Counted from the first letter of the stretch, positions 1-7,850 are shown. The stretch is 14,816 bases of DNA from Defluviitaleaceae bacterium (GCA_009780765.1 WQZK01000023.1:1-14816); one strand, 5' to 3'. Notes: generated by a model from the sequence alone, not told the origin. Translations and numbers: made by a program.

Positions 1-757
1 TAATTAATCCATAAATTATACTTCCAAGCAATAAAGTTAAAACCACAACAAGCATTGGCCTAACTATTTTTTTACCATTTTTAATTGCAAGCCCAGTGCC
101 TATGTAATTGCCTAAAATTGCAGCCCCAGCAGCAGGAAGTGCCAACCTGTAATCAATTTGCCCATTATACATAAAAACAACTACGGCTGCAATATTGGTT
201 GAAAAATTTATTATCTTTGCATTTCCCAAACTCTCCCTAAGTGAAAACCCTACAACCGATGTGTATAAAAGTATTAAAAAAGTTCCTGTTCCTGGTCCAA
301 AAAAACCGTCATACATACCAATAACAAAGGCAACTAATGCACACATTACAAATAATTTTAGTTTACTGTATTGTTGGTATCTTTCGTCGTCTTTAAAATC
401 TTTTTTAAAAAGCATGAATACTGCTAAAACAGGTAGTGCTCCAATTAAAATGTATTTAAGAATTAAATCGTCCACATTTACTGCAATTTCAGCACCAATT
501 GCCGAACCTATTAACGCAAATGCAATCGACGGAAAAATTTTTTTACTAAAACTTTTGTTTTTTATAAATCTAGCAGTACTTGTTAGGCTTCCAATACTAG
601 CACTTAGCTTATTTGTTCCTAAAACCATGGTTGGGTTAAGTCCAACCACTTGGTAAGCAGGTAGCGATATAATTCCGCCTCCACCAGCTATACTATCTAC
701 AAATCCCGAAATAAAGATAATTGGCAGTAAAATTAATAATTGCTGTAAGTAACTCAT
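1..757 (-). CDS. TSUP (TauE/SafE, YfcA-like) membrane transporter, 3' end cut by window
   Basis: Read on the minus strand from ATG at 757-755, the frame is open to base 2, giving 252 residues with no stop, so the C-terminus lies outside the window. The protein is strongly hydrophobic with about seven or eight likely membrane segments. It shows the two-repeat TSUP signature: an N-terminal GFVDSIAGGGG segment (residues 18-28) followed by LPA and GTNKLSAS (47-54), and in the second half DGFFGPGTGTF (150-160) followed by GNAKIINFSTN (178-188). The family is usually about 250-260 residues, so only a few residues are probably missing. TSUP proteins export or import small anions such as sulfite, sulfoacetate or other organosulfur compounds; the substrate cannot be told from sequence. 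An AAGGAG ribosome site lies at 770-765. The gene is divergent from pgi and has no obvious functional link to the deo genes. Confidence 0.9.
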   Translation of the reverse strand, partial: MSYLQQLLILLPIIFISGFVDSIAGGGGIISLPAYQVVGLNPTMVLGTNKLSASIGSLTSTARFIKNKSFSKKIFPSIAFALIGSAIGAEIAVNVDDLILKYILIGALPVLAVFMLFKKDFKDDERYQQYSKLKLFVMCALVAFVIGMYDGFFGPGTGTFLILLYTSVVGFSLRESLGNAKIINFSTNIAAVVVFMYNGQIDYRLALPAAGAAILGNYIGTGLAIKNGKKIVRPMLVVVLTLLLGSIIYGLI

Positions 758-788
758 GTAAAATCTCCTTAAAATATGTAATATAGCC

Positions 789-817
789 ATTATACAATTT
801 TTTAGTGGAAAATACAA
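789..817 (-). promoter_or_regulatory. Sigma-A-type promoter for the TSUP gene
   Basis: On the minus strand a perfect TATAAT lies at 794-789 and a TTGTAT -35-like hexamer at 817-812, with a 17-base spacer. The expected start of transcription is near 782, about 25 bases before the ATG. The -35 elements of this promoter and of the pgi promoter interleave, so the two divergent genes probably compete for polymerase or share regulation. This is inferred from sequence only. Confidence 0.6.
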
Positions 818-834
818 TAAAAATCTGTTATAAT
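806..834 (+). promoter_or_regulatory. Extended -10 promoter for pgi
   Basis: TATAAT lies at 829-834, preceded by TGT (826-828), which makes an extended -10. A weak TGGAAA -35 candidate at 806-811 gives a 17-base spacer. Transcription would start near 841, so the leader is only about 11 bases. This supports ATG 852 as the start of pgi rather than the in-frame GTG at 843. Confidence 0.6.
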
Positions 835-851
835 GTTTTTAGGTGATTTTT

Positions 852-2096
852 ATGAAAATAAAATTAGACTATACTAACATGGTGTTAGACATAAAAAACA
901 TTAGAGAAAAAATAGAATCTGCAAAAGTTAGTATCTCTGAAAAAAAAAGTAAAGGCCTCATGGATTTTATGCTTTTACCACACAATCAAGGCAATGTCGT
1001 TGAGGAAATTTTAGATTACAAAGAAAAAATGAAAGGTAAAATTGAAAATATTGTTATTTTAGGTATTGGTGGCTCTGCCTTTGGCACATATGTTTTGCAT
1101 AATGCCCTAAACCACCCATATCATAACGAATTTAAAACACCTAAGCTTTATATTGCCGATAATATAGACCCTGAACGACTTTTTCACATACTCGAGCGAG
1201 TTGATATAAATAAAACCTTGTTTAATGTGATAACAAAATCCGGAGAAACCATAGAAACCATAAGCCAGTTTATGATAATAAAAAATTTATTAGGGGGAAA
1301 AGCGAAAGAACTTATTGTTATAACAACAGATGAAGAAAGCGGCAGCCTTATTAAAGTCGCTAAAAATGAAGGGTTTAAGACGTTTTTTGTGCCTAAAGGT
1401 GTAGGTGGTAGATTTTCGGTTTTAACACCTGTTGGGCTTTTGCCTGCTGCGTTTTTAGGGCTTGATATAAAAGAAATTTTAAGAGGTGCAAGCCAAGCTT
1501 GTGAAGATACTGCAATAACCTTTGCAGCCATGCAATATATGTCACTTTTAGATAATAAAAATATTTTTGTTATGATGCCTTATGTAGATAGGCTGAAGCT
1601 TGTGCCTGATTGGTATAGCCAGCTTTTTTCCGAATCACTTTCTAAAGAAATTGATAACGATGGAAATATTGTAAACACTGGCTTTAATGTGGCAAAGGCA
1701 CTAGGTGCAACAGACCAACATTCACAGCTACAGCTTTACATTGAAGGGCCAAAAGACAAGATTATTATCTTTTTAGATGTTGATGAATATCATGAAGAGA
1801 TGATTATTCCAAAAAACTATGAAAATATTGATTCTTTGAAGATTTTAGGTGGCGTGCCTCACTCTAAACTCATTAAGCTTTCAAAAAAGGCAACCGAAGC
1901 TTCGCTTACAGAGGTTGGACAAATGAATATGACTCTAACACTGCCTAAAATTACAGAATTCACAATCGGACAGCTCTTGTATATGCTAGAATATTCTTGT
2001 GCATTTTTAGGTGAGCTTATGAACATCAACGCTTTTAATCAACCAGGAGTTGAACATGGCAAGAAGTTAATTTACAAATATTTGTCAAAAATTTAA
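852..2096 (+). CDS. pgi: Glucose-6-phosphate isomerase
   Basis: This enzyme interconverts glucose-6-phosphate and fructose-6-phosphate in the cytoplasm. Both phosphoglucose isomerase signatures are present: GVGGRFSVLTPVG starting at residue 183, and the C-terminal block ending FNQPGVEHGKK with Glu401 and Lys405. The N-terminal sugar-phosphate motif GIGGSAFG is at residues 71-78 and TKSGET follows near 120. The likely catalytic Glu is Glu261 in the LFSESLSKE segment, and the conserved His is His290 in ATDQHSQLQ. With ATG 852 as start the protein is 414 residues, somewhat shorter than the roughly 450 usual in Bacillus and Clostridium. It matches a compact form and shows no sign of truncation. 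ATG 852 was chosen because AGGTG (841-845) sits at good distance; a GTG at 843 would lie inside that ribosome site. No terminator is seen before pdp, so read-through into the deo genes is possible. Confidence 0.96.
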   Translation: MKIKLDYTNMVLDIKNIREKIESAKVSISEKKSKGLMDFMLLPHNQGNVVEEILDYKEKMKGKIENIVILGIGGSAFGTYVLHNALNHPYHNEFKTPKLYIADNIDPERLFHILERVDINKTLFNVITKSGETIETISQFMIIKNLLGGKAKELIVITTDEESGSLIKVAKNEGFKTFFVPKGVGGRFSVLTPVGLLPAAFLGLDIKEILRGASQACEDTAITFAAMQYMSLLDNKNIFVMMPYVDRLKLVPDWYSQLFSESLSKEIDNDGNIVNTGFNVAKALGATDQHSQLQLYIEGPKDKIIIFLDVDEYHEEMIIPKNYENIDSLKILGGVPHSKLIKLSKKATEASLTEVGQMNMTLTLPKITEFTIGQLLYMLEYSCAFLGELMNINAFNQPGVEHGKKLIYKYLSKI

Positions 2097-2128
2097 AACA
2101 AATTTGAGACTTTTGGTAGGTACTTATG

Positions 2129-2137
2129 TGTTATAAT
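2129..2137 (+). promoter_or_regulatory. Extended -10 promoter for the deo operon
   Basis: TGTTATAAT at 2129-2137 is an extended -10 element identical to that of pgi. No convincing -35 hexamer lies 16-18 bases upstream, which is tolerated by extended -10 promoters. Transcription would start near 2144. The 64-base gap has no clear palindromic operator. The AGGAGGG ribosome site for pdp is at 2148-2154. Confidence 0.55.
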
Positions 2138-2160
2138 ATATTTAATCAGGAGGGCAACCT

Positions 2161-3483
2161 ATGAGAATGTTAGATTTAATAGAAAAAAAGAAACTCGGGC
2201 AAGAGCTTAACCACAACGAAATTAATTTTATTATTAGCGGCTATACAAAAAAAGAAATTCCTGACTATCAAATGTCGGCTTTTTTGATGGCAGTCAGATT
2301 TATGGGAATGACCGCAGAAGAAACGTCTAGCTTAACCATGGCAATGGTAAATTCGGGCGAAATTGTGGATCTTTCTTCAATAAGTGGAATTAAAGTTGAC
2401 AAACATTCTACAGGAGGTGTTGGTGATAAAACAACGTTAATTATTTCGCCAATCGTTGCAAGCCTTGGCGTTCCAATTGCAAAAATGAGCGGGCGTGGAC
2501 TTTCGCACACTGGTGGAACAGTTGACAAGCTTGAAGCCATCCCAAACCTTAGGACCGAGTTTTCTAAAGAAGAGTTTTTAGAAATTGTAAAAACAACTGG
2601 TATATGCGTTGCGGGTCAATCTGGAAATTTAGCCCCTGCTGATAAAAAAATATATGCTCTTCGTGATGTTACAGGCACGGTTGACAGTATTCCCCTTATC
2701 GCAGCAAGCATAATGAGTAAAAAAATTGCTGCTGGTAGTGATGCAATTCTATTAGATGTTAAAACTGGTAGTGGTGCATTTATGAAAACACTTGAAGACT
2801 CTATAAAGCTTGCTGAAGCTATGGTTGCTATTGGCGAATCTGTTGGAAGGTGCACTGTTGCACTTATAACTGATATGGATACTCCATTAGGTTATGCAAT
2901 TGGCAACAGCTTAGAAATTAAAGAGGTTGTTGATGTTTTAAATGGAAATGGCCCCGAAGATTTAACAGAAATTTGCGTTTTATTGGCGGCCGAAATGCTA
3001 TTTCTTGCAAACAAAGGTAGTTTAGAAGAATGTAAACAAATGGTTTTAGAATGTATTAAAAACAAATCGGCAATTGAAACTTTAGCTAAAATGGTTAAAG
3101 CCCAAGGCGGTAATGAAAACCATATCTACGACATTAATAATTTTGAAAACGCAAAGTTTACCCAAGAAATTATTTCAGAAAGCAGTGGATTTATCGAAAA
3201 AATGGATACAACGGGAATTGGGCTTTCTGCATGCCTCTTAGGTGCTGGGCGTGAAACAGAAGATTCTGTAATAGACTTTAGTGCTGGTATTATTTTACAC
3301 AAAAAAACGGGTGATATAGTTAAAAAAAGTGATGTTTTGGCAACAATTTATACGTCTAGCTTAGAAAAATGTGAAATTGGTAAGGCAAAATTTTTAGAAT
3401 CTATTATTTTTTCTGAAAAAGAGCCTAGCAAGAAACCTATTGTGTATGCAAGGGTATCAAAAGATGGAGCTGAATTATTATGA
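2161..3483 (+). CDS. pdp: Pyrimidine-nucleoside phosphorylase (thymidine/uridine phosphorylase)
   Basis: This enzyme phosphorolyses uridine, thymidine or deoxyuridine to the free base and (deoxy)ribose-1-phosphate. The 440-residue length is usual. Three regions follow the family order: an N-terminal helical domain (about 1-65), the central phosphate and nucleoside binding domain (about 70-330), and a C-terminal PYNP domain (about 345-430). The phosphate loop KHSTGGVGDK starts at Lys81, and the family signature SGRGLSHTGGTVDKLE starts at Ser110. The ALRDVTGTVDSIPL and IMSKK segments carry the Arg, Ser and Lys that contact the pyrimidine in homologues. The pyrimidine-specific form (pdp) is likelier than a strict thymidine phosphorylase (deoA) in a Firmicute operon that also has cdd, but sequence alone does not settle this. 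Its TGA stop overlaps the deoB ATG (ATGA), which suggests translational coupling. Confidence 0.95.
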   Translation: MRMLDLIEKKKLGQELNHNEINFIISGYTKKEIPDYQMSAFLMAVRFMGMTAEETSSLTMAMVNSGEIVDLSSISGIKVDKHSTGGVGDKTTLIISPIVASLGVPIAKMSGRGLSHTGGTVDKLEAIPNLRTEFSKEEFLEIVKTTGICVAGQSGNLAPADKKIYALRDVTGTVDSIPLIAASIMSKKIAAGSDAILLDVKTGSGAFMKTLEDSIKLAEAMVAIGESVGRCTVALITDMDTPLGYAIGNSLEIKEVVDVLNGNGPEDLTEICVLLAAEMLFLANKGSLEECKQMVLECIKNKSAIETLAKMVKAQGGNENHIYDINNFENAKFTQEIISESSGFIEKMDTTGIGLSACLLGAGRETEDSVIDFSAGIILHKKTGDIVKKSDVLATIYTSSLEKCEIGKAKFLESIIFSEKEPSKKPIVYARVSKDGAELL

Positions 3484-4655
3484 AAAGAGTTATATTAGTT
3501 GTTTTAGATAGCGTTGGCATTGGCGAACTCCCTGATGCTGCCGATTATGGCGATATTGGAGCAAATACTCTTATAAATATCAAGAAACACGTGCCTAAAA
3601 TGAAATTGCCAAATTTAATAAGCCTTGGTTTATCAAATATTGATGGTTGTGCTCTTTTAGCTGATGGTAAAGAAATAACACCTAAAGGAGCATATGCAAA
3701 ACTTGCCGAAGCCTCGAAAGGAAAAGACACAACAACAGGCCACTGGGAAATGGCCGGACTTTTAATTGATACTCCTTTTCCTACATTTCCTAATGGGTTT
3801 CCGAAAGATTTTTTAGAAAAATTCGAGAAAAAAATTGGAAGAAAAGCTTTAGGCAACTGTGTTGCATCTGGCACCGAAATTATTGAAAGGCTTGGTGATT
3901 TGCACGTTAAAACAGGCGATGTTATAGTTTACACGTCGGCCGATTCGGTTTTTCAAGTTGCTGCTCATGAAGAAGTTGTTAGCTTAGAAGAATTATATAA
4001 AATTTGTGAAATTGCTAGAGAAATGCTTATGGATGAATTGGCGGTTTCAAGGGTTATCGCAAGGCCTTTTATAGGCAAGAGTGGTAATTATCAGCGAACA
4101 AAAAATCGAAAAGATTACTCACTAAAACCAACTGGCAAAACCATGCTTGACTATATAAAAGAAAGTGGCAAAGAGGTGGTTGGAATTGGCAAAATAGATG
4201 ATATTTTTGCAGGAATTGGCTTAACTAAATCGGTTCTGGCTAAAGAAAATATGGATAATGTTGATAAGCTTTTGGAGTGTATGGCTACTACCAAAAATGG
4301 ATTAATCTTTACAAACCTAGTAGATTTTGATATGATGTTTGGGCATAGGCGTGATGTTTTGGGTTATTCGGATTCGCTTATGGAGTTTGATAACATTTTG
4401 CCTAAAATAACTGAAAATTTGCAAGAGAACGATATTTTAATACTAACTGCCGACCATGGTTGCGACCCAACTTTTAAAGGAACAGACCATACGCGTGAAT
4501 ACGTTCCGCTAATTGCATATGGTAAAAATATTAAAGAAAATATAAACTTAGGAATTAGAAATTCTTTTGCTGATATAGCAAAAACAACTTTAGAATATTT
4601 AGAAATTGAAAACGATGTTTTTGGCGAGAGCTTTCTTAAGGAAGTTATACTGTGA
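3480..4655 (+). CDS. deoB: Phosphopentomutase
   Basis: DeoB converts ribose-1-phosphate and deoxyribose-1-phosphate from the two phosphorylases into the 5-phosphates, feeding the pentose phosphate pathway and DeoC. It belongs to the alkaline phosphatase superfamily and needs Mn2+. The 391-residue length is typical. Expected metal ligands are visible: Asp10 in VVLDSVGIGELPDA, Asp284 and His289 in DFDMMFGH, Asp325 and His326 in TADHGCDP, and His337 in GTDHTREY. The phosphorylated Thr is in DTTTGHWEMAG, residues 83-93 (probably Thr85, as in the Bacillus cereus enzyme). The cap domain lies roughly between residues 100 and 220. The gene overlaps pdp by four bases and its own TGA overlaps the next GTG start, so three proteins are probably made by coupled translation. 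Confidence 0.96.
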   Translation: MKRVILVVLDSVGIGELPDAADYGDIGANTLINIKKHVPKMKLPNLISLGLSNIDGCALLADGKEITPKGAYAKLAEASKGKDTTTGHWEMAGLLIDTPFPTFPNGFPKDFLEKFEKKIGRKALGNCVASGTEIIERLGDLHVKTGDVIVYTSADSVFQVAAHEEVVSLEELYKICEIAREMLMDELAVSRVIARPFIGKSGNYQRTKNRKDYSLKPTGKTMLDYIKESGKEVVGIGKIDDIFAGIGLTKSVLAKENMDNVDKLLECMATTKNGLIFTNLVDFDMMFGHRRDVLGYSDSLMEFDNILPKITENLQENDILILTADHGCDPTFKGTDHTREYVPLIAYGKNIKENINLGIRNSFADIAKTTLEYLEIENDVFGESFLKEVIL

Positions 4656-5044
4656 GTATAACTTACAAGTATGACTTGCAAAAAAAGAATGATTTGTTTA
4701 AACTTTATGAAATATTAGGCTGGAATTCATTTTTAAAGCTTTCTTCTGATAATATTCTAAAGGCAATGAAACAAAGCTTTTTAGTTGTATATGCGTATGA
4801 TGGCGATAAACTCATCGGTACTGGTAGAGTTGTTTCAGATGGAATTATTAACGCTTATTTATGTGGATTAGGTGTATTGCCTAACTACCAAAATAGAGGA
4901 ATAGGAACAGAAATAATCAAAAAAATAACCAAACATTGCAAAGAAAATAATTTACACTTGCAATTTCTTTGTGAAAAAAATCTACTTCCCTATTATAAAA
5001 AAATGGGGTTTGAAGAATTTGCAATTGGAATGAAATTATTGTAA
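4652..5044 (+). CDS. GNAT-family N-acetyltransferase
   Basis: This 130-residue single-domain protein has the GNAT acetyl-CoA fold. Motif A is clear: a beta strand GLGVLPNY followed by the pyrophosphate loop QNRGIG (80-85) and helix TEIIKKI. Motif B is represented by LLPYYKKMGFEEF (111-123). The start is GTG at 4652, which overlaps the deoB TGA (GTGA), with an AAGGAAG ribosome site at 4638-4644, seven bases upstream. This placement implies coupling to deoB. The substrate is unknown. GNATs of this size acetylate amines, including amino sugars, polyamines and protein N-termini. The position between two nucleoside catabolism genes suggests an amine-bearing nucleoside or base, or regulation of a neighbour by acetylation, but nothing in the sequence proves either. 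Confidence 0.88.
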   Translation: MSITYKYDLQKKNDLFKLYEILGWNSFLKLSSDNILKAMKQSFLVVYAYDGDKLIGTGRVVSDGIINAYLCGLGVLPNYQNRGIGTEIIKKITKHCKENNLHLQFLCEKNLLPYYKKMGFEEFAIGMKLL

Positions 5045-5077
5045 AATAATACTATACAAATTTAAGGAGATGTTACA

Positions 5078-5794
5078 ATGATACCAACACCACACATTGA
5101 AGCAAAGCTTGGAGAAATAGCCGAAACGGTTTTAATGCCGGGCGACCCGTTAAGGGCAAAATTTATTGCCGATAATTTTTTAACAGATGTTAAACAATAT
5201 AACTCTGTTCGCAATATGTTAGGCTTTACAGGAAATTATAAAGGTAAGCGTGTTTCTGTTCAAGGCTCTGGCATGGGTATGCCGTCTATCGGTATATATT
5301 CTTACGAGCTTTACAATTTCTATGATGTTAAAAATATCATAAGAGTTGGAACTGCTGGTGCCATAAGCCCTGATTTAAAAATTAGAGATCTAGTTATCGG
5401 AATGGGTGCTTGCTCTGACTCGGCTTATGCAAAACAATTCGATTTTTCTGGCACATTTGCACCAATTGCAAGCTATGAGCTTTTAGAGTCTGCCGTTAAT
5501 GCCGCCAGAGCCAAAGGAGCTAAATTTAATGTTGGCAATATTTTATCTTCTGACATTTTTTACGGCGACAAAGGTATAGAAGATACTTTAAAATGGAGTA
5601 CTTTAGGCGTTTTATGCGTTGAAATGGAAGCTGCTGCTCTTTACATGAACGCTGCAAAAGCCAAAAAGAATGCTCTTTGTATGCTTACAATTTCAGATTC
5701 TTTAGTTACGCATGAAAAAACTTCTTCAGATGAAAGGCAAAGCTCTTTTACTGATATGATGGAAATTGCTCTTGAAAGTATTTTGGCATTATAG
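5078..5794 (+). CDS. deoD: Purine-nucleoside phosphorylase, DeoD type
   Basis: DeoD phosphorolyses purine (deoxy)nucleosides to base and (deoxy)ribose-1-phosphate, in the hexameric high-specificity class. The 238-residue length is normal. The family signature GSGMGMPSIGIYSYEL covers residues 63-78. Expected active-site residues can be placed: His6 in the N-terminal PTPHIEA, the phosphate-binding stretch MPGDPLRAKF (Gly22, Arg26), Arg45, Arg89 in RVGTAGA, the nucleoside-sugar contact Glu182-Met183-Glu184, and the catalytic Asp207 in ISDSL. An AAGGAG site at 5064-5069 precedes the ATG. The 33-base gap after the GNAT shows no promoter or terminator. The TAG stop shares its G with the next GTG start. 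Confidence 0.96.
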   Translation: MIPTPHIEAKLGEIAETVLMPGDPLRAKFIADNFLTDVKQYNSVRNMLGFTGNYKGKRVSVQGSGMGMPSIGIYSYELYNFYDVKNIIRVGTAGAISPDLKIRDLVIGMGACSDSAYAKQFDFSGTFAPIASYELLESAVNAARAKGAKFNVGNILSSDIFYGDKGIEDTLKWSTLGVLCVEMEAAALYMNAAKAKKNALCMLTISDSLVTHEKTSSDERQSSFTDMMEIALESILAL

Positions 5795-6678
5795 TGGATA
5801 ATATAGCAGAAATATTATTATACTGGGGCTTAAGAGATGCTGCGATTACACCCATAGCATCTCCCTCACAATCGACATGGGATATTAATGGCAAATATAT
5901 ATTAAAAAAACGAAACTCTACTGCCGAAGAATTATCATGCAGCATGCAAATTTCTGATATTTTAGCATCTAAAAATGTTCCAGTAGCTGCATACGTTAAA
6001 ACAATTAGTGGGCAACTTATTTCGCCCGATAGTATGTATTTTCTTATGAAAAAATTATCAGGCGAAACAATAGATTTTTATAAACACCCTAATCTTGCTG
6101 TCACAATGGGTAAAGAGCTTGCAAAACTACACCAAGCTCTAAAGCTTATTGAATCCAAAATAGCATACAATGAAAACGATCTGCTTGCCACTTGGAAAAA
6201 TAAAATTAAACCAAGTCTTAAATCATTAGTTTCTAGCAATATTTTAGAAAACGTTGATTCGGCTTTTAGCAAAAATTATGTTAAATTGCCACGCCAGCTT
6301 ATTCATCGTGATGTTCATGCTCATAATGTATTGTTTGTTGATGGTAAATTAACTGGTTGGCTAGATTTTGATATTAGCCAGCGAAATGTGCGAATTTTTG
6401 ACATTGCATATCTTTTGGCAAGCTTACTTTTTGGACAACTATGCAATTTTGCTAAAATTAAAATTTGGCATGAAATTTATCACAATCTTCTGCTTGGATA
6501 TAATGAAGTAAACCCTTTAACAGCTGATGAGTATAATGCTTTACCAACTATTATGATTGTAATTGAGTTCTTGTTTGTTTGGTTTTGGAGTGAGCAGGAA
6601 AATAAGGAGCAAAGTGAAAATTCGCTTAAATTAGCTAAATGGCTTTATAATGAATACTTTACGGAGGTAGTTAATTAA
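5794..6678 (+). CDS. APH-fold small-molecule kinase of unknown substrate
   Basis: This 294-residue protein has the aminoglycoside phosphotransferase / choline kinase fold. A likely ATP-binding Lys is Lys38 or Lys39 in GKYILKKR. The Brenner catalytic motif HRDVHAHN spans 171-178 (His171, Asp173, Asn178), and the metal-binding motif WLDFD has Asp191 and Asp193. No canonical glycine-rich loop is seen, as is common in this family. The GTG start at 5794 overlaps the deoD stop by one base and has no strong ribosome site, so expression probably depends on re-initiation after deoD. The general look (TWDINGKYILKKR) resembles homoserine-kinase-like and CotS-like members rather than known resistance enzymes. 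Context inside a deo operon suggests phosphorylation of a nucleoside, (deoxy)ribose or related sugar, but this is inference. An antibiotic-resistance role is not supported. Confidence 0.88.
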   Translation: MDNIAEILLYWGLRDAAITPIASPSQSTWDINGKYILKKRNSTAEELSCSMQISDILASKNVPVAAYVKTISGQLISPDSMYFLMKKLSGETIDFYKHPNLAVTMGKELAKLHQALKLIESKIAYNENDLLATWKNKIKPSLKSLVSSNILENVDSAFSKNYVKLPRQLIHRDVHAHNVLFVDGKLTGWLDFDISQRNVRIFDIAYLLASLLFGQLCNFAKIKIWHEIYHNLLLGYNEVNPLTADEYNALPTIMIVIEFLFVWFWSEQENKEQSENSLKLAKWLYNEYFTEVVN

Positions 6679-7344
6679 ATGGACATTAATAAAATCTTAT
6701 CATGCGTTGACCATACGCTTTTAACACAAACTGCAACACAGGAAGAAATAAAACAAATTTTAGATGATGCAATGAAATATAAAGTTGCATCTGCTTGCAT
6801 ACCGCCTTATTATGTTAAATTTGCCAAAGAATATGTTGAAGATAATCTTAAAATTTGTACAGTTGTTGGTTTTCCAAATGGCTATCAACCTACTGAAATT
6901 AAGGTTTTTGAGGCAAAGACTTATATTGAAAATGGTGCAGATGAAATTGATATGGTAATTAATATTGCAATGCTTAAAAATTTAGAGTATAATAGTCTTT
7001 GTGAAGAAATTAAAAAGATAAAAGAAGCTTGTGGCGAAAAAATTTTAAAAGTTATTATTGAAACTTGCCTTTTAACAAACGAAGAAAAAGTTAAAATGTG
7101 CGAAATTGTTACTAGTGCTGGGGTTGACTATATCAAGACTTCTACAGGTTTTAGTACATCAGGTGCAACATTTGAAGATATTAAACTTTTTAGTGAGAAT
7201 GTTGGCAAAAATGTTAAAATAAAAGCCGCTGGTGGAATTTCAAGCTTAGAAGATGCAGAAAAATTTATTTCATTAGGAGCTACAAGACTTGGGACAAGCC
7301 GTATAATAAAAATCGTTAATAACGAAAATTCTAATGGCTACTAA
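6679..7344 (+). CDS. deoC: Deoxyribose-phosphate aldolase
   Basis: DeoC cleaves 2-deoxyribose-5-phosphate to glyceraldehyde-3-phosphate and acetaldehyde, which completes deoxynucleoside breakdown. It is a class I aldolase with a TIM barrel, and 221 residues is the usual bacterial short form. The Schiff-base Lys is Lys153 in DYIKTSTGFSTSGAT. The proton-relay Lys182 is in KIKAAGGISS, and the conserved acidic residue is Asp91 in ADEIDMVINI. The C-terminal phosphate-binding segment GATRLGTSRI is present. The ATG follows the kinase TAA directly, with GGAGG at 6663-6667 inside the kinase coding region. An AAGGAG for cdd overlaps its own end. Confidence 0.97.
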   Translation: MDINKILSCVDHTLLTQTATQEEIKQILDDAMKYKVASACIPPYYVKFAKEYVEDNLKICTVVGFPNGYQPTEIKVFEAKTYIENGADEIDMVINIAMLKNLEYNSLCEEIKKIKEACGEKILKVIIETCLLTNEEKVKMCEIVTSAGVDYIKTSTGFSTSGATFEDIKLFSENVGKNVKIKAAGGISSLEDAEKFISLGATRLGTSRIIKIVNNENSNGY

Positions 7345-7355
7345 GGAGAACTTAC

Positions 7356-7769
7356 ATGGACTATAAAGAACTTATAAAACTTGCGTTATCTGCAAAAGAA
7401 AAATCATATTCTCCATATTCAAACTTCCAAGTTGGTGCGGCACTTTTAACCAAAGAGGGTAAAGTTTACACTGGCACAAACATAGAAAATGCTGCATATA
7501 CGCCTACAAACTGTGCTGAAAGAACGGCGTTTTTCAAAGCTGTTTCAGAAGGTGAAAGAGAGTTTAATGCCATTGCTGTTTGTGGCTCGTTAAAAGGTTC
7601 TGAAGAGCCTGATTATTGCTACCCTTGCGGCGTTTGTAGACAAGTTATGATAGAGTTTTGTGATAAAAATGATTTTGAAATAATTGTAATAAAAGATTTA
7701 GAAAATTACAAGGTGTATAAACTTAAAGAGTTACTGCCTTTTGGTTTTTCGCCTTTAGATTTGCAATAA
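7356..7769 (+). CDS. cdd: Cytidine deaminase
   Basis: Cdd hydrolytically deaminates cytidine and deoxycytidine to uridine and deoxyuridine, which Pdp can then cleave. At 137 residues it is the small homotetrameric type. All zinc-site residues are present: Cys53, Ala54 and Glu55 in TNCAERTAF (Glu55 is the catalytic proton shuttle), and Cys91 and Cys94 in PCGVCRQ. The substrate-binding segment YSNFQVGAALL, and NIENAAY at about 42-48, match the family. It starts 11 bases after the deoC stop with an AAGGAG site in between. The 81-base gap that follows is the largest inside the run and holds two hairpins. Confidence 0.97.
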   Translation: MDYKELIKLALSAKEKSYSPYSNFQVGAALLTKEGKVYTGTNIENAAYTPTNCAERTAFFKAVSEGEREFNAIAVCGSLKGSEEPDYCYPCGVCRQVMIEFCDKNDFEIIVIKDLENYKVYKLKELLPFGFSPLDLQ

Positions 7770-7776
7770 TAACCGT

Positions 7777-7828
7777 TGTTAATGGGCTTTGCCTTTAACA
7801 TATACAAAAATAACTCTATTAAGAGTTA
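7777..7828 (+). other. Two small hairpins between cdd and the nucleoside-binding lipoprotein gene
   Basis: The first hairpin (7777-7800) pairs TGTTAATGGGC with GCCTTTAACA around a TTT loop, about ten pairs with one bulged T and one G-T pair. The second (7811-7828) is a perfect TAACTCT / AGAGTTA inverted repeat with an ATTA loop. Neither is followed by a T-run, so they are not good terminators. They could mark an mRNA processing or stabilising site that separates expression of the abundant binding protein from the enzymes, or be a protein-binding site. No clear promoter lies in the gap. Confidence 0.4.
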
Positions 7829-7850
7829 CATATCAGGAGGAAAATTTAGT

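Noticed and set aside
195..656. Plus-strand open frame of about 150 codons
   Set aside because: It is the antisense of the TSUP gene and has no ribosome site or recognisable motif.
843..851. In-frame GTG start for pgi nine bases before ATG 852
   Set aside because: It lies inside the AGGTG ribosome site and about two bases after the predicted transcription start, so ATG 852 is preferred.
2097..2160. Riboswitch or DeoR/CytR-type operator ahead of pdp
   Set aside because: The leader after the predicted start is under 20 bases and no clear inverted repeat is present.
5794..6678. Aminoglycoside resistance gene
   Set aside because: It has the fold and catalytic motifs only; operon context and general appearance point to a metabolic kinase.
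7776..7850. Upstream in-frame start that would add 25 residues to the BMP lipoprotein
   Set aside because: The signal peptide and lipobox begin at ATG 7851, which has AGGAGG ten bases upstream; the added residues would spoil the signal.
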